A stretch of 64,000 nt of DNA from the NCBI GenBank assembly GCA_024500155.1, contig CM044869.1, positions 35,443,898 through 35,507,897 on the forward strand, given 5' to 3'. The translations under genes were made by a program, and so were the position numbers. The notes under the pieces are model-generated. The model worked only from the letters and a program-made list of their open reading frames with translations. It was not told the origin of the DNA and made no database searches. This document shows, piece after piece, positions 44,066 to 57,009 of the stretch; within the stretch, counting starts at the first letter, position 1; every line of letters starts with the position of its first letter. This stretch comes from Chenopodium formosanum. Taxonomy: Eukaryota > Streptophyta > Magnoliopsida > Caryophyllales > Amaranthaceae.

Positions 44066-44769
44066 TGAACAAGATGCCACCTAAGGTAAAAGATCTCGGA
44101 AACTTTTCCATCCCTTGTGCTATTTACAAAATGCAAATCGAGAACGCCTTGTGTGACCTAGGAGTTAGTGTTAGCCTTATGCCATATTCGGTGTACCAAA
44201 GACTTGAGCTAGGGGAACTCTTACCTACTAACATCACTCTGCAATTGGCCGATAGGTCAATTAAGTTTCCTAAGGGTAAGGTAGAGGATGTCCCTTTGAG
44301 GGTTGGGAAATTTGTTATTCCGGTGGATTTTGTGGTGCTTGAGATGGACGAAGATGCTAACATTCCTATCATTCTAGGGAGACCATTCCTTGCTACTTCG
44401 GGTGCTTTGATAGATGTGAAAAGTGCTAAAATTTCACTCAAAGTAGGGGATGAGGTCATAGAATTTGACTTGAATGATAGTATGAAGTATCCAAGTTATT
44501 CTCTAGAAAATTGCATGTTGATTGATTCTCTTGATCATGTTGTGTCTTCCATGCATGAGCAATTGCTCACTTCTAACGATGCTCTTGAGAATGTTTTGTT
44601 GAATAAGGAAAAGATAGGTACTTCTAGCAAGGAGATGGCTTTGTATGAAGATGTGCTCAATGGAAGCCTTGAGGATGTAGAAGAGCAAATGTGTATGAGC
44701 ATTTCTAGCCAAGAAGGCGTTGCTAATTTTGATAAGTTTTGTTTTATTTTTGATTTTGGTCAAAATTAG
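44065..44769 (+). pseudogene. Athila protease
   Basis: Reads NKMPPKVKDLGNFSIPC, then the catalytic centre DLGVSVSLMP (Val where Ala is usual), LQLADRSIKFPKGKVEDVPL and the flap IILGRPFLATSGA. The tail to 44769 is variable and RT does not follow: at about 44870 a copia relic starts, so the element is cut here. Confidence 0.9.
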
Positions 44770-44869
44770 CAGCGCTTAATAGATTCTAATTGATTTTGGT
44801 TAAAAAATATTGATTTTGGAACATTATGATTATGAAATTAATAAAGATGATTTGACAAGTTATAACTCC

Positions 44870-46397
44870 AGGTGCTTTAAAAACCATGAAATCTAAAATA
44901 GATTCTAAGTTTGTAAGCAAGCGTATGACACTAGATTAATTTGCCTAATTGGGTGAGACCCATTATAAGCAAAACAGAAGAAAGAAAAGTGTTTTATAAA
45001 CAAAGCAAAGACTTGTTAAAGTATTTAACTGATTCATAGTATGACTTTGACTGCGATGAAACTTTTACATTGGTCATGTTGCAAAAATCTATCAAAGATA
45101 TTTTAGTGATTTCTACCTTATGAGATTTGGTAGATGGCTTTCAAAACGCTTTCTTGAAATTGTTTATGAAGGAAGGTTTGTATATGATACAATCAGAATG
45201 ATTTTGAAAATCCAATAATCCCAAGGATGCATAAAAGATCCTTTAATGGATTGAAGTTAGCACCATGAAGTTAAATGTTCTTAATTTTTGTGAGTTAATC
45301 AAATGTTTGATGTTCTCATAAATGAAGGTGTTATGTATACAAGATGTTTAGTAGGACTATACAGTCTTCTTGGTCTAGTATAAAGTGTAATTATTCATTG
45401 CTTGAAGAGTCAAGTAATGGTTAATGTATTTTTTATGAAAAACCTTAAAGAGAAAGATGAGTACAGTTGGGATTCAAGATCTATAGAGATAGGTTTTGAA
45501 GTATGTTTGAGCTTAGTTAAGAATCTTATATTGATAAGATTCGTATAAGGTTCAACATTATATTAAAAGGAGTTTTAATCCCATGTAACATGGCACATCG
45601 CTTAAAGATTCAATGCTTTGAGAAAGGTTGATGAAATTAAGGTTTTGAATGATGCTACTTATGCAGTTTGCAAAGGATGCATCATGCATGTCATGGACTA
45701 TATTCATCTATTTGATTCACGTGTTTTAAGAACAAGTGATGATAGATTTCAATCGAAATCCAATGTAATGTTGGAATACAAATTAGAAATTCCTAAGTTC
45801 CTTGCGAAAGGACGAAGGAAGATTCTTAGTGTAAGGAGATGAATATTATTATAAAATTTAGAAGTTGCAAAATTCATGTTCATGAGAAAGTCTCATGAAT
45901 TGTATTTACTAAACCCCTTCCATAGCCAAGGATGAGATTGAGTCATACTAAGGTTATTTGATTGAGGCAAGTTATGTAATTAAGGTTGTATATATGTTTT
46001 GAGAAAGCATATCACATAGGTAATACATTAACTTGCAGAATTATGTTTATCAATTGAAACAAAGTTTCAATCTTATTTAATCATGGTTTATATGTTAAAT
46101 AAAATGTCCAAAATAATTATGAAGTGATAAGCCCATCAGGTTGATGACCTGGTAAATGAAACCCCACAAGTGAACAAAATTCATATATTATTTAAGTTCC
46201 TAGTTTGAAATCATTAAATTAGACATAAATGATTTCAATAAAAGGACTAGAATGTAAGATTGATTGGATAGCGCAGTTTCATGGGCTATAGGAGCGTAGT
46301 GATGCTCGGTCAATCACATGGATATGCATGAATGATGCATGATCGAACTATAGAACTACTTTGAAATTCTAGTACAAAGCTTCAAGATATATTAGTT
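44870..46397 (+). pseudogene. Heavily decayed copia RT region
   Basis: Short blocks match the copia at 38.7-39.7 kb in the same order: TMKSKIDSKF near 44885, FDCDETFTLVMLQKSIKDIL near 45055-45115, GLYMIQSE near 45175 and YIDKIRIRFN near 45525. Many stops and indels. The ORF at 45618-45842 is open by chance or from the RNase H region; I would not call it a gene. Confidence 0.65.
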
Positions 46398-47021
46398 GAA
46401 AAATAATTTCAAGGTCTATCGAAACATCTAAGATTTGAATAAAAATTATGAGGCACGAAAATAATATCCGACTGTCTTTGAATGTCATTCATTTCGAATA
46501 GAATTTGGACTTTCAAAAAGAGAAGTTTTATTCAATTTCAAACTCTTTAATCTTATCTTTTCAAAAAGGATAATTAAGATCTTTTAGAAACTTATAGAAG
46601 CTTCTAATTAATCCTAATTGATTTAGAAATATAATTAAGATTAATGGACCCTCCACATGATCATTAGGTCGCACATTAAACTCGTTTTAGGCCCATTTTA
46701 GTATTTTGGCCATAACATTCTCGTTATAACTTGGAATTGGGCTTATAATATATCGTTGGAAAGATATTTTCAAGCCCTATCTAACTACACAATTATTGGA
46801 CCCACATTATGCACCAAACTAAAGTAGGTTGGACGTTTTTCTTAAATAGGATACGAAATGAATGATTTTCGAAAACAGAAATGAATTATTTTTATTAAAA
46901 CATTTTAGAAAATAGGAAAATTCACGAGACTCTTCAACATTTCACCTTACTCGATATCAATGATGTGAAAAGTACTCAGCACTGGGTTTGATTTTTGGGG
47001 AGACACAATCAAGTGTCTACA
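46398..47021 (-). repeat. Truncated Ogre-like LTR (family D), minus strand
   Basis: On the minus strand it starts TGTAGACACTTGATTGTGTC at 47021 and follows the 39793 LTR for about 620 bases (GGGTCCAATAAT, CCAACGATATATTATAAGCC). It matches 55801-56420 closely. Confidence 0.8.
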
Positions 47022-47607
47022 GGGACAAAAGAGTTTACGTGAACTTTTGTACTAATAATTGAAGTAATTAATAACATTTGAACCACTAATCACCTTAAAC
47101 TTTGTGTCCAGAGTATTCTTCAAACTAATATAGAATAGAGGGAGTAATTAAATTTTGCTCATATACGGAGTACCTAGTTAAGTTATTAATCTATATATCT
47201 ATATTTAGTATTTAAAAACATAAACCAGAAGATTGGATTGATTCCATTCAATGATTGATTTAACTGTGGTACATTAAAACGTCTTCCCGTAACTGGAGAT
47301 TATAAAGGATGTTTCCTGGTTACTTCAAGAATTGAGTGGGAGCTTTGGTTGCTACAAGATTTGATTGATTCTACCCATTTAATTAGGAATGAGTCTTGGC
47401 CCCTTGAAGAGGGAGGATTCGGAAAATGCATGGTCATGCTCAAATGGATTACATAGTAATCATTTCTTTTGTAATTCTAACTCAGATTTCAAGCAAAGAT
47501 TTGTAGAGTATTATGATCACGACATGAGATGCAATCATATATGAAATAGGCGCACATTGACTTAAGTAATTTGAATATTGCGCACTTGTCTCAGACAAGT
47601 GGGAGAT
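47022..47607 (+). mobile_element. Copia 3' end, MITE-like insert and polypurine tract
   Basis: Non-coding end of a copia element. ACAAGTGGGAGAT (47595-47607) is the polypurine tract directly before the LTR. GAATAGAGGGAGTA near 47140 is, on the minus strand, TACTCCCTCTATTC, a Stowaway-like end. Repeated at 56421-57009. Confidence 0.7.
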
Positions 47608-48397
47608 TGAAAGAATTATGTCTTCGATAAGTGCAATTGCTAGATATATCAAGGATCACTATTATGGAGATAGAAGTTCGTTCTTTTGGGTCGTCATTGT
47701 TTGGTCCTAGATATGGTAAATGATCTTAGGGCTAGGTAAATAGTCTAAAGCCTAATAGAATGGATCCTATGAGGTCACACAACAAGGGTATTGGGTTGAA
47801 CAAGTAAGAGGCCCATTAATGGGCCTCATGAGATTATGACACACCGTAAAATATGTTGGGCTAGAGTAGTTAGATTAGGATTAGGACTTTGGGTTTGACA
47901 TGGACTCTTATTTAGAGATATGATCTATAAATAAGATTCATGCCTAAGGTTGGCATAAGACACAATTAACAATCAGTAAATCATGACACAAGCTAAGGCA
48001 ACCAGTTTTCCTAAAACCCTAATCTCCCTTTTCTCTCTCTTCACTCACAACCCCTCCCCTCTCCTCATGTCCATACACCCGGCGCCTATTGGTGGTGGTT
48101 CGTGGTGTTCGTTGTGTTAGTTCGTGGTTAGTTTGTGTCTCTGTTCTCTGTTGAATTTAATTGAATGGTTCAATCACAACTAACTAGCATTACTGGAGGT
48201 TTAATCTATGCCCGTGGACTAAGTTGAAGAATTACACTTGTGGTTCTTTATCTCCTGTTGTTCTTGCTCGATCGCACGTGGAATCACGCTTCAAAGGTAT
48301 TATTATTTGTTCTTTATGTATTATGCATTGAACTTGGTATTTAAATGCTTATGAATATGATTCATGCAATTTCGATTAGAGTATCTAAATTCTTACA
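47608..48397 (+). repeat. Copia 3' LTR (family E), copy 1
   Basis: TGAAAGAATTATGTCTTCG to TTCTTACA, 790 bp, with TATAAATAAGATTC near 47926 as a possible promoter. Copy 2 is at 57010-57791. It is inserted in exon 5 of a Tat antisense gene copy. Confidence 0.82.
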
Positions 48398-51069
48398 ATC
48401 TTCATCCTCTCTTGGCAATCCCGCTTATTCTCTTCTCTGAAGGGGTCTTGCTCGGCTTTTAGGGTGGCTTTGAAGTTGTCTTGGGATTGATCCATCTCGT
48501 TCTCCAGCTGGAAGACATCTGCTCGGAGACTGGTGATCTCTTTGTCGATGCCTTTTAGGGCCTTGAGATCCGCTTGAGCATTCTTGAGAGCGGAATCGAA
48601 GTCGGAGGCTTTCTTGTTTGCCACATCCAGGGCAACCGTCAAGCGCTTGATGTTGTCCGCCTATGTCATCAACTCAGCTTTAGTCTCAAGTTGATTTATT
48701 GTATTTTGATATTGGGTAATGTCGGCAAAATCTTTCACCTATTTATTAGCCCGTCTTACCTCTTCCTGCTTGCGAGCGTATGGTTTTTTCAGCTCATCAA
48801 CTCTTGACATTGCTTGTATTATATAAGCTATGTGTTAGAATAACAGACGGAAACTTACTTGAGTAATTGAGTGAAGTTACCGTACCTAAGACAACAGGGA
48901 GAGGATGCGTTCAACATTGAACGCCTGAATACCCGAAAAGGCCTCCTTTTCCTTCTTGGGGATGGCCCCAAGCATGCCCTTGGAGTATTGCTGCACATTC
49001 GGCCACTTGGGGGATTGATCTGCACCATAACGAAGATTTGGTGAGTGATTTATATAAGTGGCATGATCCCTCTAACATCTACTAAGAGTGAAACTTGACC
49101 CGGATGGGCCAACCAAGTTCAACAGGAGTTTCGAATGGGATAACCATACCTTTGGAAAGAATCTGCAGGCTGTCGTCGCCTGCAACCTCTGCGACAAAAC
49201 TTGCAGCTTTGGGTAGCTCGCCACCTTTCGGCACCGTATTAGCACTAGGCTTATTTCCAAGTTCTATTCCAAGACCAAAGCCTTTGAGGCTCAGACTATT
49301 CCCCTGATGATCAGACGACCTCTTCCAAACAGAAGGTCCGGAGGTGTTTGAGCAAACGTAACTTTTTGAGACTTAGCGGAGCTGGTGACTTCATCATCCT
49401 ACTTTGGTTGGAACAGCTTGGTCAAAGACTTGGAAACTCCCTAGTCTCCACCGTGAAAAACAAATCAGATATTAAGCATATACCCGGTTATAACCATCTC
49501 TGTGTGCAAATTAACTTGAAAATTGAAGTCCGGGCAAGCGGTTTATACCTGGCCCTTGGCTGCTAATTCAACTCTCTTCGCATCTGCTTTGTCATTGCGG
49601 ATTTGAGCTACAGATCGCCTGGGTGTCTTGTCGTCTAGAAGCATATATCTAGTGGTTTCTGTACAAAAGGAACTTGTGATAAGTAATCATAACAATCATA
49701 ATCAAAAGTATAAAAGACAATAAGAACGACATACGATGCCGGCTGACTATTCCACGTACATCTATCAAACATGGTGCTCAGACCGTAGGCGGATAAAAAT
49801 GCCTCATCCCTTAGCCACTCCTGTTTAGGTACCCAGTTCCTGGGAACGCTTATTAGTTCACCGGTTGACAGAGGGATCTCTGTAAGCTTGAAGAAACCTG
49901 GCTATATTATCTTCTCATAATCCTAATCCGGGATTTGAGGAAACTTGCACTTCTAACCCAACAAATTTGGATTTTTTTGTAACAGCAATACTCAAAGTTA
50001 TCTTGCCATGTGGGGTAGGAACAAGGTAGAACCTGTTCTTCAAGTCGAACCACTTAAATGGTTTGTATAGGGTCATCAGGGATTTAGGGTAGGTGGTCAA
50101 TGTGTACCACGCTCTATAGCCGCTTGGTCTGCATCTGAGATAATGCATGTGAGCGAAAGCTTCCCAGCCAGGATGAAGGCCTTGCATCTCACAAGCAACT
50201 ATGTAGCCCGAAATGTTGACCCATGATTTCGGAGTAAATTGCAACACACCTAGGCCATATCCTCAAAGGATTGGGTTTATTACGCCGTGAAGAGGGAAGC
50301 GAAGACCAGCAATGAAAACCGCCTCATAGCAGCTAAAATAGTTATTTGCATTTGTTTGGTTGTCATTCCAAGCGATGGTTCCTAGCTCAGGTGGCACTCG
50401 GATGTCATATCCCTCACCAAGAGGGCGTTTGAACTTGAAGTCTTCCAAGCCTTAATCATGCTTGCCTTTTCTCTGGTAGAGACATGAATTCGGAATAGGT
50501 CAACTGTCTTACTCCATTTCTTTCTATCTTCTAACTAGCTATCCTCTAGCGTTAAAAGGTAGTCATGACTACTCTCATTAGAGTTGGAACCGGAGGCGGT
50601 CCCTCATCCGTCTCTCCTAGGAGGAGCCTCTTCATCCTCACTACTAGTGCCAAAGACAAAAGCGGCCTCTCCACCGCCTCTATTTTCGGACTCCTCTTGT
50701 TAGGAGCTAGAGGGTGAGACGGGTTCCTCGCTGTGTCCTTATTTGGATTTCTTTAAAATCCCATCGCTTGGTTCTTGGTGCACCCGGGGGAAAATCCATT
50801 TCTTAGTCAACCGGCATATCTTCCTCTTCAGCCGGTATAACCTCTTCCAACAGTACAACTAAAGTGCCATTTCTCTGTCTCGGCCTTCGTGACGTCTGTT
50901 TTACTCGAGCCATTGTGTCTTGCAAAGACACAGACGCAGTCGGATTAGGGGATGAACAAGGTTGGCCTAGACACCCAGAGCCGGCACCCTCAGTCCTAGA
51001 CTCAGCCGTACCAGGAGACTGGCAAATTATTGACCTAGGCTGTGCCGTCTGTGCTGATGAATAGTTCAT
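48398..51069 (-). pseudogene. Second copy of the Tat antisense gene, decayed
   Basis: All parts line up with 7643-5090. The N-terminus starts at 51069 (MNYSSAQTAQPRS) with the internal ATG at 50913 (MARVKQTSRRPRQRNG). The core is at 50448-49915 (RPLGEGYDIRVPPELGTIAW, VFIAGLRFPLH, SWVNISGYIVACEMQGLHPG). Exon 2 is near 49654-49550, exon 4 near 49018-48890 and the exon 5 coiled coil at 48800-48398. Exon 5 is cut by the copia LTR. The exon 1 donor is deleted near 49765 and the exon 3 acceptor is changed to CAC. No pol of this copy is in view. Confidence 0.78.
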
Positions 51070-51149
51070 TTATTGAATGAAATATGCACAAACACAAAAA
51101 ATATGAAAGGGCTGAGAGTGGGGAGAGACGGTACCTTAAAATTTGTTTC

Positions 51150-51568
51150 TTGTGTATTATAGGCGCCGTTTGAAGCGCGCCTATGTTAAGCATGTTGTGA
51201 ATATGCTTGGCACTCTGAGGAGGAGGGAACACCATAGGGAAGAGTGTTACATCCAATCTCTTGAGAGCCATGGTTGAAGAGAAGGTCTTCAAATGGAATA
51301 TTGGATTGTCAGTAGGCATGAATTTTGGGATATTAGTAGTGGTGAATTTCTCAAGGAGTTTATCCTTAACAGGTAAAGAAGTGGCAGGTTGCTCCACATA
51401 GGTGAAATCTTCAGAAATTTTGCTCACTTTTTCTTTGATTTTGTTAACTGTAGCAACAGTAACTTTGGTTTGTTCCATGGTATTGACCTTGGTGGTAAGG
51501 GTTTCCATCATGGAAGAAAGTGCCTCGATGGAGTTGTGAATGTTCTCAATATCTTTTTTAGTGGCCAT
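51150..51568 (-). pseudogene. Gag N-terminal fragment of an Ogre/Tat-like element
   Basis: From ATG at 51568: MATKKDIENIHNSIEALSSM with a coiled-coil-like start, then FTTTNIPKFMPTDNPIFHLK and LFPMVFPPPQSAKHI, the pattern of gypsy gag before the capsid core. Near 51150 the frame runs into sequence upstream of the antisense gene, so gag is cut there. In order LTR (56420-52540), leader, gag, all minus strand, it fits one element. Confidence 0.6.
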
Positions 51569-52539
51569 TGGAATGAACTGAAAGTAATTTGAAGGTGATA
51601 ATTGATGTGGAGATGATGATGTTTTCTTTGAACGCCTCTAAGGCTTAATTAAGAGGTTGTTGTGGTGGATAGTGACTCGAACCCTACCAATATACCCCTG
51701 CTCCTTGACCAAGTACTGTGAAATAAAAGAAATTCACATAATGGTTTGACTTACTTCTCAAAATAGGAAAGAAAGGGGGAAAGATAGACATTTGAAAACA
51801 GGTGAGAAAAACTCCACTCGTTTTTATTATGACGGAAAACGTGCATCCATGGTCCTAATATACGATCATAAACAATATGGTGCATGACTCGGAGACAAAG
51901 TGTGTGCAACAACTCAACAAATGTGATTAGGTGATTTTATAAGACTCGTGGTATGATAATCATGGCTAGACACGAGGACGTTGTAAGAAAACAAAGGACC
52001 CATGGACCAAATTGCACAGAAGACTAAAAGACAAACTAACTTGATTAATTTTGTCCAATTTTAATGTTTGTGCTATTTATTAGGTGATAACGGTCCATTG
52101 ACAATTGTTAGTCATAAACAAGATCAACCACAACCAAATACATATAATACATGTTAAGGTTAGCACCATAATCACAAAAGACTAGCTAGGATGACGACTG
52201 GAATTCTAGAAGTGTTAGGACTCATGGGAATAAATTAAAAATAAAATAAAATAAAATCTATAATCCTATGTTATACGAGTTGACATGGATTAGAGTAATA
52301 AGAGAAGTAGAAGGTTGGCTAAGACTTTCTTGACACGAAAAGTTACAAAAAACTAAAAAAAAAAAGAAGGTTGGATGTTAAAAAGAGACCTAAACTGGAC
52401 ATGTTGTAGTATTTCGGTTATACCTTTGTACTTGTAACTCGATTGGGATGTCACAAACGCCAAATGAAAGATAAAACCTAGGGCTACAGATCCATAGGTA
52501 GCATGTCACGTAACTTTTTCTAGAAGTGTTAGGACTCAA
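51569..52539 (-). other. Leader of the minus-strand Ogre-like element
   Basis: Non-coding DNA between LTR and gag. A 21-bp direct repeat, TTCTAGAAGTGTTAGGACTC(A), occurs at 52204 and 52518. The expected primer-site phrase next to the LTR is missing. The ORF at 52390-52611 has no recognisable motif. Confidence 0.5.
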
Positions 52540-53338
52540 AGTAGGGAATATTTTAAGCATCTCACACTTGAGCCCCACTGTGATCATACACTTAAGTATG
52601 GTGGCGTCCATAGGGAAGGAAGCTAGAGCAAAAGAGTCGCCAACAAGTTTTAGGAACTTGTAAACCGTTCATAAGGTGAAGGTTACACCTTTTCACAATT
52701 TATGAGATCTCTAACTCCATATTGGTCCTGAACCATGACTGGATATTCGAGGATGAAGGTACAAATCCAACCTAAAAGAGATTGAACCTGCCTTAAATAG
52801 ACCTCTAGCTAATTTGTTCTTCTTATATTAATGTGCGCTTTTTGACTAACATACAGTCATTAGGTTAACCCTAAACCTGTTTAATCTATGCTGGTTGAAT
52901 TTTAATGTACAAACAAATCTATTATTGGCGATCAATTGAATTAAAATCACATTAGCCTAAAATCAAATTATTAATTATCTTATTAAGCGTGATTTCAAGT
53001 ACAAATTCCCTTTAAATCTGCAACAGAGGGCATGATCAAGCAATAACAATAATATCAAGCAACATAATAATTATTGACAATAACAATCATCATCATAACG
53101 ATATTCTCAATCTCATCAAAGCATAATAATGTTAGCAAGATTCTAGGCATGAGACTAACATGATTTATAACAAACCCTAGCATGTCGCTAAACAATAAAA
53201 ATCAAAGCTTTAATACTAACATACATGATATAAGAAATAGGTTGTAACATAAGCATGATACCAGAAACATACATGATATTAGAAATATTAGTAAATACCC
53301 TAAACTTGATACTAGGCATAAATACATCTTAACATGAT

Positions 53339-54912
53339 ACAAGTGACGTAGGGAAAGTATAGGTCGTTGACTAATCCTCCCTCGGTCAAACTAAATTTAT
53401 AAACACTTAACAAAACTAAATACGAGTATAGAGGTAAGTTAAGGGTCGAACCCAAAGGAACGGTAATGTTCAAGCGCTCTCAATTATGCGCCTAAGCTAG
53501 GTCGAAGCCAAAGATAAGAGGTAACACTAACAACTAACAAAACAAACAACTTAACAAATAAAACACTAGGGAATGGGGATCAACAAGAAATCATAAAAAT
53601 TATAGCAACTCGGGAACAACATGCAAATCAAAGATTGTGAAGACTAATGGTAAGAGCAATCAAAAGAGCTCAACAAGCTACCTCCTAGTGGTCTAACTAG
53701 CGCAAACTACGAGAGACTCTAACTAGGAACGTCACTAATCGAACTCAATTGACAATTATGAGCTACAAATCAATGGTCCGTATCAATGTAGACTCACAAT
53801 GCAATCTATTATAATTCTCACGGCCTATCGAATTACACACATGCACAATTTCCATTAATCACTTTAATCTCAACAATTAATCAACACAATTCCCAAATTA
53901 AGCACAATCAATCAATCATACAAGTTTTACCCAATCCCTAGCCAAATAACTACTCTAACATCATCATCTAATCAACTAACAACTAAGGAAATCAAGAATC
54001 AACAAAATATCAAGAACAACTAACCTAATCAAGCATCAAACATCAAAATCAATCCAAACAAACATGGATATTAAACAAAGCAATAAAATGAGATAGAGTT
54101 AGAAATGCTCATTGATAATAGAGAAGGTCTTCAACACAATTGTCACCATTGAATCTTCAATCTCTCAATCACCATTGAAATTCCTCACTTTCTCTCTCTA
54201 AATCTACTCCTAAACTAACCCTACAAGTAGAGAGAGAAGCTCTCAACTAAGCTAAAATTATGAATTCTAATTCTACTTCTAATTCTCTTCTCAAAAATCG
54301 GGTTACGAGTAGATATTTATAGGAGGCGCGAAACGAAATCGAGCAAAGCAGGGACCCAGGGAGGCGCGCCCGCGTAGCAAGGTTGCGCGCTCGCGCCCGT
54401 TGAATTGCGCGCCTGCGCTCCTTTGGGTTTCTTCGGCTCTTCTCGAGGCTTCGTGCGTTCTCTAATGGCTTCAAATGAGCGCACCAAATGATGATGATGA
54501 ACACTAAGAGTGGCAGTTTCAAAAAGCACTTGACAATGGGTTCAACACCGCATCTTCATCAAAGCACGGCTTGAGAGCGCAAGAGCTAGAACTTGGAGAA
54601 TCCACTTCCTTGCATCTTGAGCTTTCCTATTGCCATGAGCTTGCTCCAAAAGCATCTTCCACCTTAGTAATCCATCCATATCAAGACCAAGATCTCGTAC
54701 AATACCTACAACCACGAAAAGAGAGCAAATAAAGGAGAAAAGACTAGAAAACCCATAGAATTGCACAAAACCACAAAATAATAGAGAAAAAGGTAAAATA
54801 AAGAGCTAAAGCATAAAAATAAGCATTTATTAGGAAAGAAAGATATGAAAATAAGGTAAAAACAACCTAAATACTCATCAAATGGGTGCCATTTATGACA
54901 CCCATCAACAAG
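53339..54912 (-). mobile_element. Athila solo LTR (family C) with TSD ACAAG
   Basis: The LTR 53344-54907 (1,564 bp, minus strand TGATGGGTGTCATAAATGGC to TACGTCA) matches 29090-30637. ACAAG stands on both sides, 53339-53343 and 54908-54912. A lone LTR with a perfect duplication shows loss of the interior by LTR-LTR recombination. ORFs inside (54247-54766) are shared with the other LTR copy at 29230-29703 and have no known motif. Confidence 0.93.
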
Positions 54913-55348
54913 GAATTAAAATAATCTAAGCATGATTCCTAAATAAATAGAGCAATGGAATTACTCACTTTGATGCCTCGTATCTTTTTCTATCAAAACA
55001 ATACACACGTTAGTAACTTCAATCGAAATATTAAATCAAACAATTAATTTAAATAATTGAAATAGAGATTTAGGACCAAACACTCAGAAATTATCAACCA
55101 TTCACGTTTAGGGCGAAGACAACTTCGAGCTTGACTAGGTGTGTCTAAGTCTCATAATGGAAAAATATTGTATTTTGAAAAGGCAAGGCTTAGAAAGAGA
55201 GAGAAAGAATAAGCTTCTAACTTTGAGAGAGAAAAGATGATGATTGTTGATGATTTTAAACGGGGGAATATTGACCCTATACATAGAGAAAAACGACCGT
55301 AAATGATAGAAAAGAGTCAGAATTCGACTTGAAATAAAACTAGTTTTG

Positions 55349-55379
55349 TCGCGCCGCGACAAGCTCTGTCGCGGCGCGA
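55349..55379. repeat. CG-rich perfect hairpin in the LTR
   Basis: Arms TCGCGCCGCGACA (55349-55361) and TGTCGCGGCGCGA (55367-55379) with a 5-base loop AGCTC, in otherwise AT-rich DNA. Confidence 0.9.
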
Positions 55380-56420
55380 AAGGATTATTTCAACGTGACA
55401 GAATTATCGCGTCGCGATAAAAACAATTTTTTTGTGGATTTTGTTTTTAACATAACTTTTGATCCAGAAGTCGAATTAAGTCATATAATATGTCGTTGGA
55501 AAGCTCTTGAAGTCTACTTTCCATCCCAATTGGAACCTTTTCTATTTTTTGTCAGATAGTAAAGAAGCTGGCTAGGACCTATTCTCAACCTCCAATACAA
55601 GATTGAGACTTGACCTACTTCGATCGAAGGAAAGCGCAAAAGAACGTACTCTAGTCCAGTCTGAGGCATCGGATTAAAATATATTGTAGAATAAAAGATA
55701 TGACTGAAATAGTGGAAGGCTGTCAATTTTGGATAGAGTTTCGTATTTCTTTCATATCTTTTTCGTTATAGCTCGGAATTAATATTATAATATGTCATTT
55801 GAAAGATAATTTCAAGGTCTATCCCACAATCTAAGATTTGAATAAAAATTATGAGGCACAAAAATAATATCTGACTATCTTTGAAAGTTATTGATTTCGA
55901 ATAAAAATAGACTTTCAAACAGAGAAGTTTTATTCAATTTCAATCTCTTTAATCTTATCTTTTCAAAAAGGATACTTAAGATATTTTAGAAACTTATATA
56001 AGCTTCTAATTAATCCTAATTGGTTTAAAAATAAGATTAAGATTAATGGACCCTCCAATTGATCATTGGGTGGCACATTAAACTCGTTTTAGGCCCATTT
56101 TAGTAGCCATAACTTTCTCGTTATAACTCGGAATTGGGCTTCTAATATATCGTTGGAAAGATATTTTCAAGACCTATCCAACTACACAATTATTGGACCC
56201 ACTTTATGGACCAAACTAAATTGTATTGGACGTTTTTCATAAATAGTATACGAAATGAATGATTTTCGAAAACAGAAATGAATTATTTTTTTATTAAAAC
56301 ATTTTAGAAAATTGGAAAATTCACGAAACTCTTCAACATTTCACCTTACTTGATATCAATGATGTGAAAAGTACTCGTCACAGGGTTTGGTTTTTTGGGA
56401 GAAACAGTCACGTGTCTACA

Positions 56421-57009
56421 GAGACAAAAGAGTTTAAGTGAACTTTTTCACTAAATTATTGAAGTAATTAATAACATTTAAACCACTAATCACCTTAAAC
56501 TTTGTGTCCAAAGTATTCTTCAAACTAATATAGAATAGAGGGAGAAATTAAATTTTGCTCATACACGGATTACCTAATTAAGTTATTAATCTATATATCT
56601 ATACTTAGTATTTAAAAACACAAACCACAAGATTTGATTGATTCCATTCAATGATTGATTTAATTGTGGTACATTAAAACGTCTTCCCGTAACTGGAGAT
56701 TATAAAGGATTTTTCCTGGTTACTTCTAGAATTGAGTGGGAGCTTTGGTTGCTACAAAATTGGATTGAGTCTACCTATTTAATTAAGAATGAGTCTTGGC
56801 CCCTTGAAGAGAGGGAATTCAGAAAATGCATGGTCGTGCTCAAATGGATTACATAGTAATCATTTGTTTTTTTAATTCTAACTCATATTTTAAGAAAAGG
56901 TTTGTAGAATAATATGATCACGACATGAGATGCAATCATATTATGAAATCGGCGCACATTAACTTAAGGAATTTGAATATTGCGCACTTCCTTCACACAA
57001 GTGGGAGAT
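56421..57009 (+). mobile_element. Copia 3' end, duplicate of 47022-47607
   Basis: Same order and near-identical sequence, including the MITE-like end and the polypurine tract ACACAAGTGGGAGAT before 57010. Confidence 0.8.

Larger units (their letters stand above)
52540..56420 (-). repeat. Ogre-like LTR (family D), minus strand, split by solo LTR
   Basis: The start on the minus strand is TGTAGACACGTGACTG (56420) and the end CCCTACT (52540), one base off CA. 52560-53343 matches 41250-41600 inverted, and 55801-56420 matches 46398-47021. Without the insert it is about 2.3 kb, longer than the 1.8-kb copy at 39793. The extra length includes three copies of a CATAACTTTTTCGTTATA-like module. Confidence 0.8.

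Noticed and set aside
56421..57009. Independent host promoter or gene between the two LTRs
   Set aside because: It is the copia 3' end seen again at 47022-47607, with its polypurine tract.
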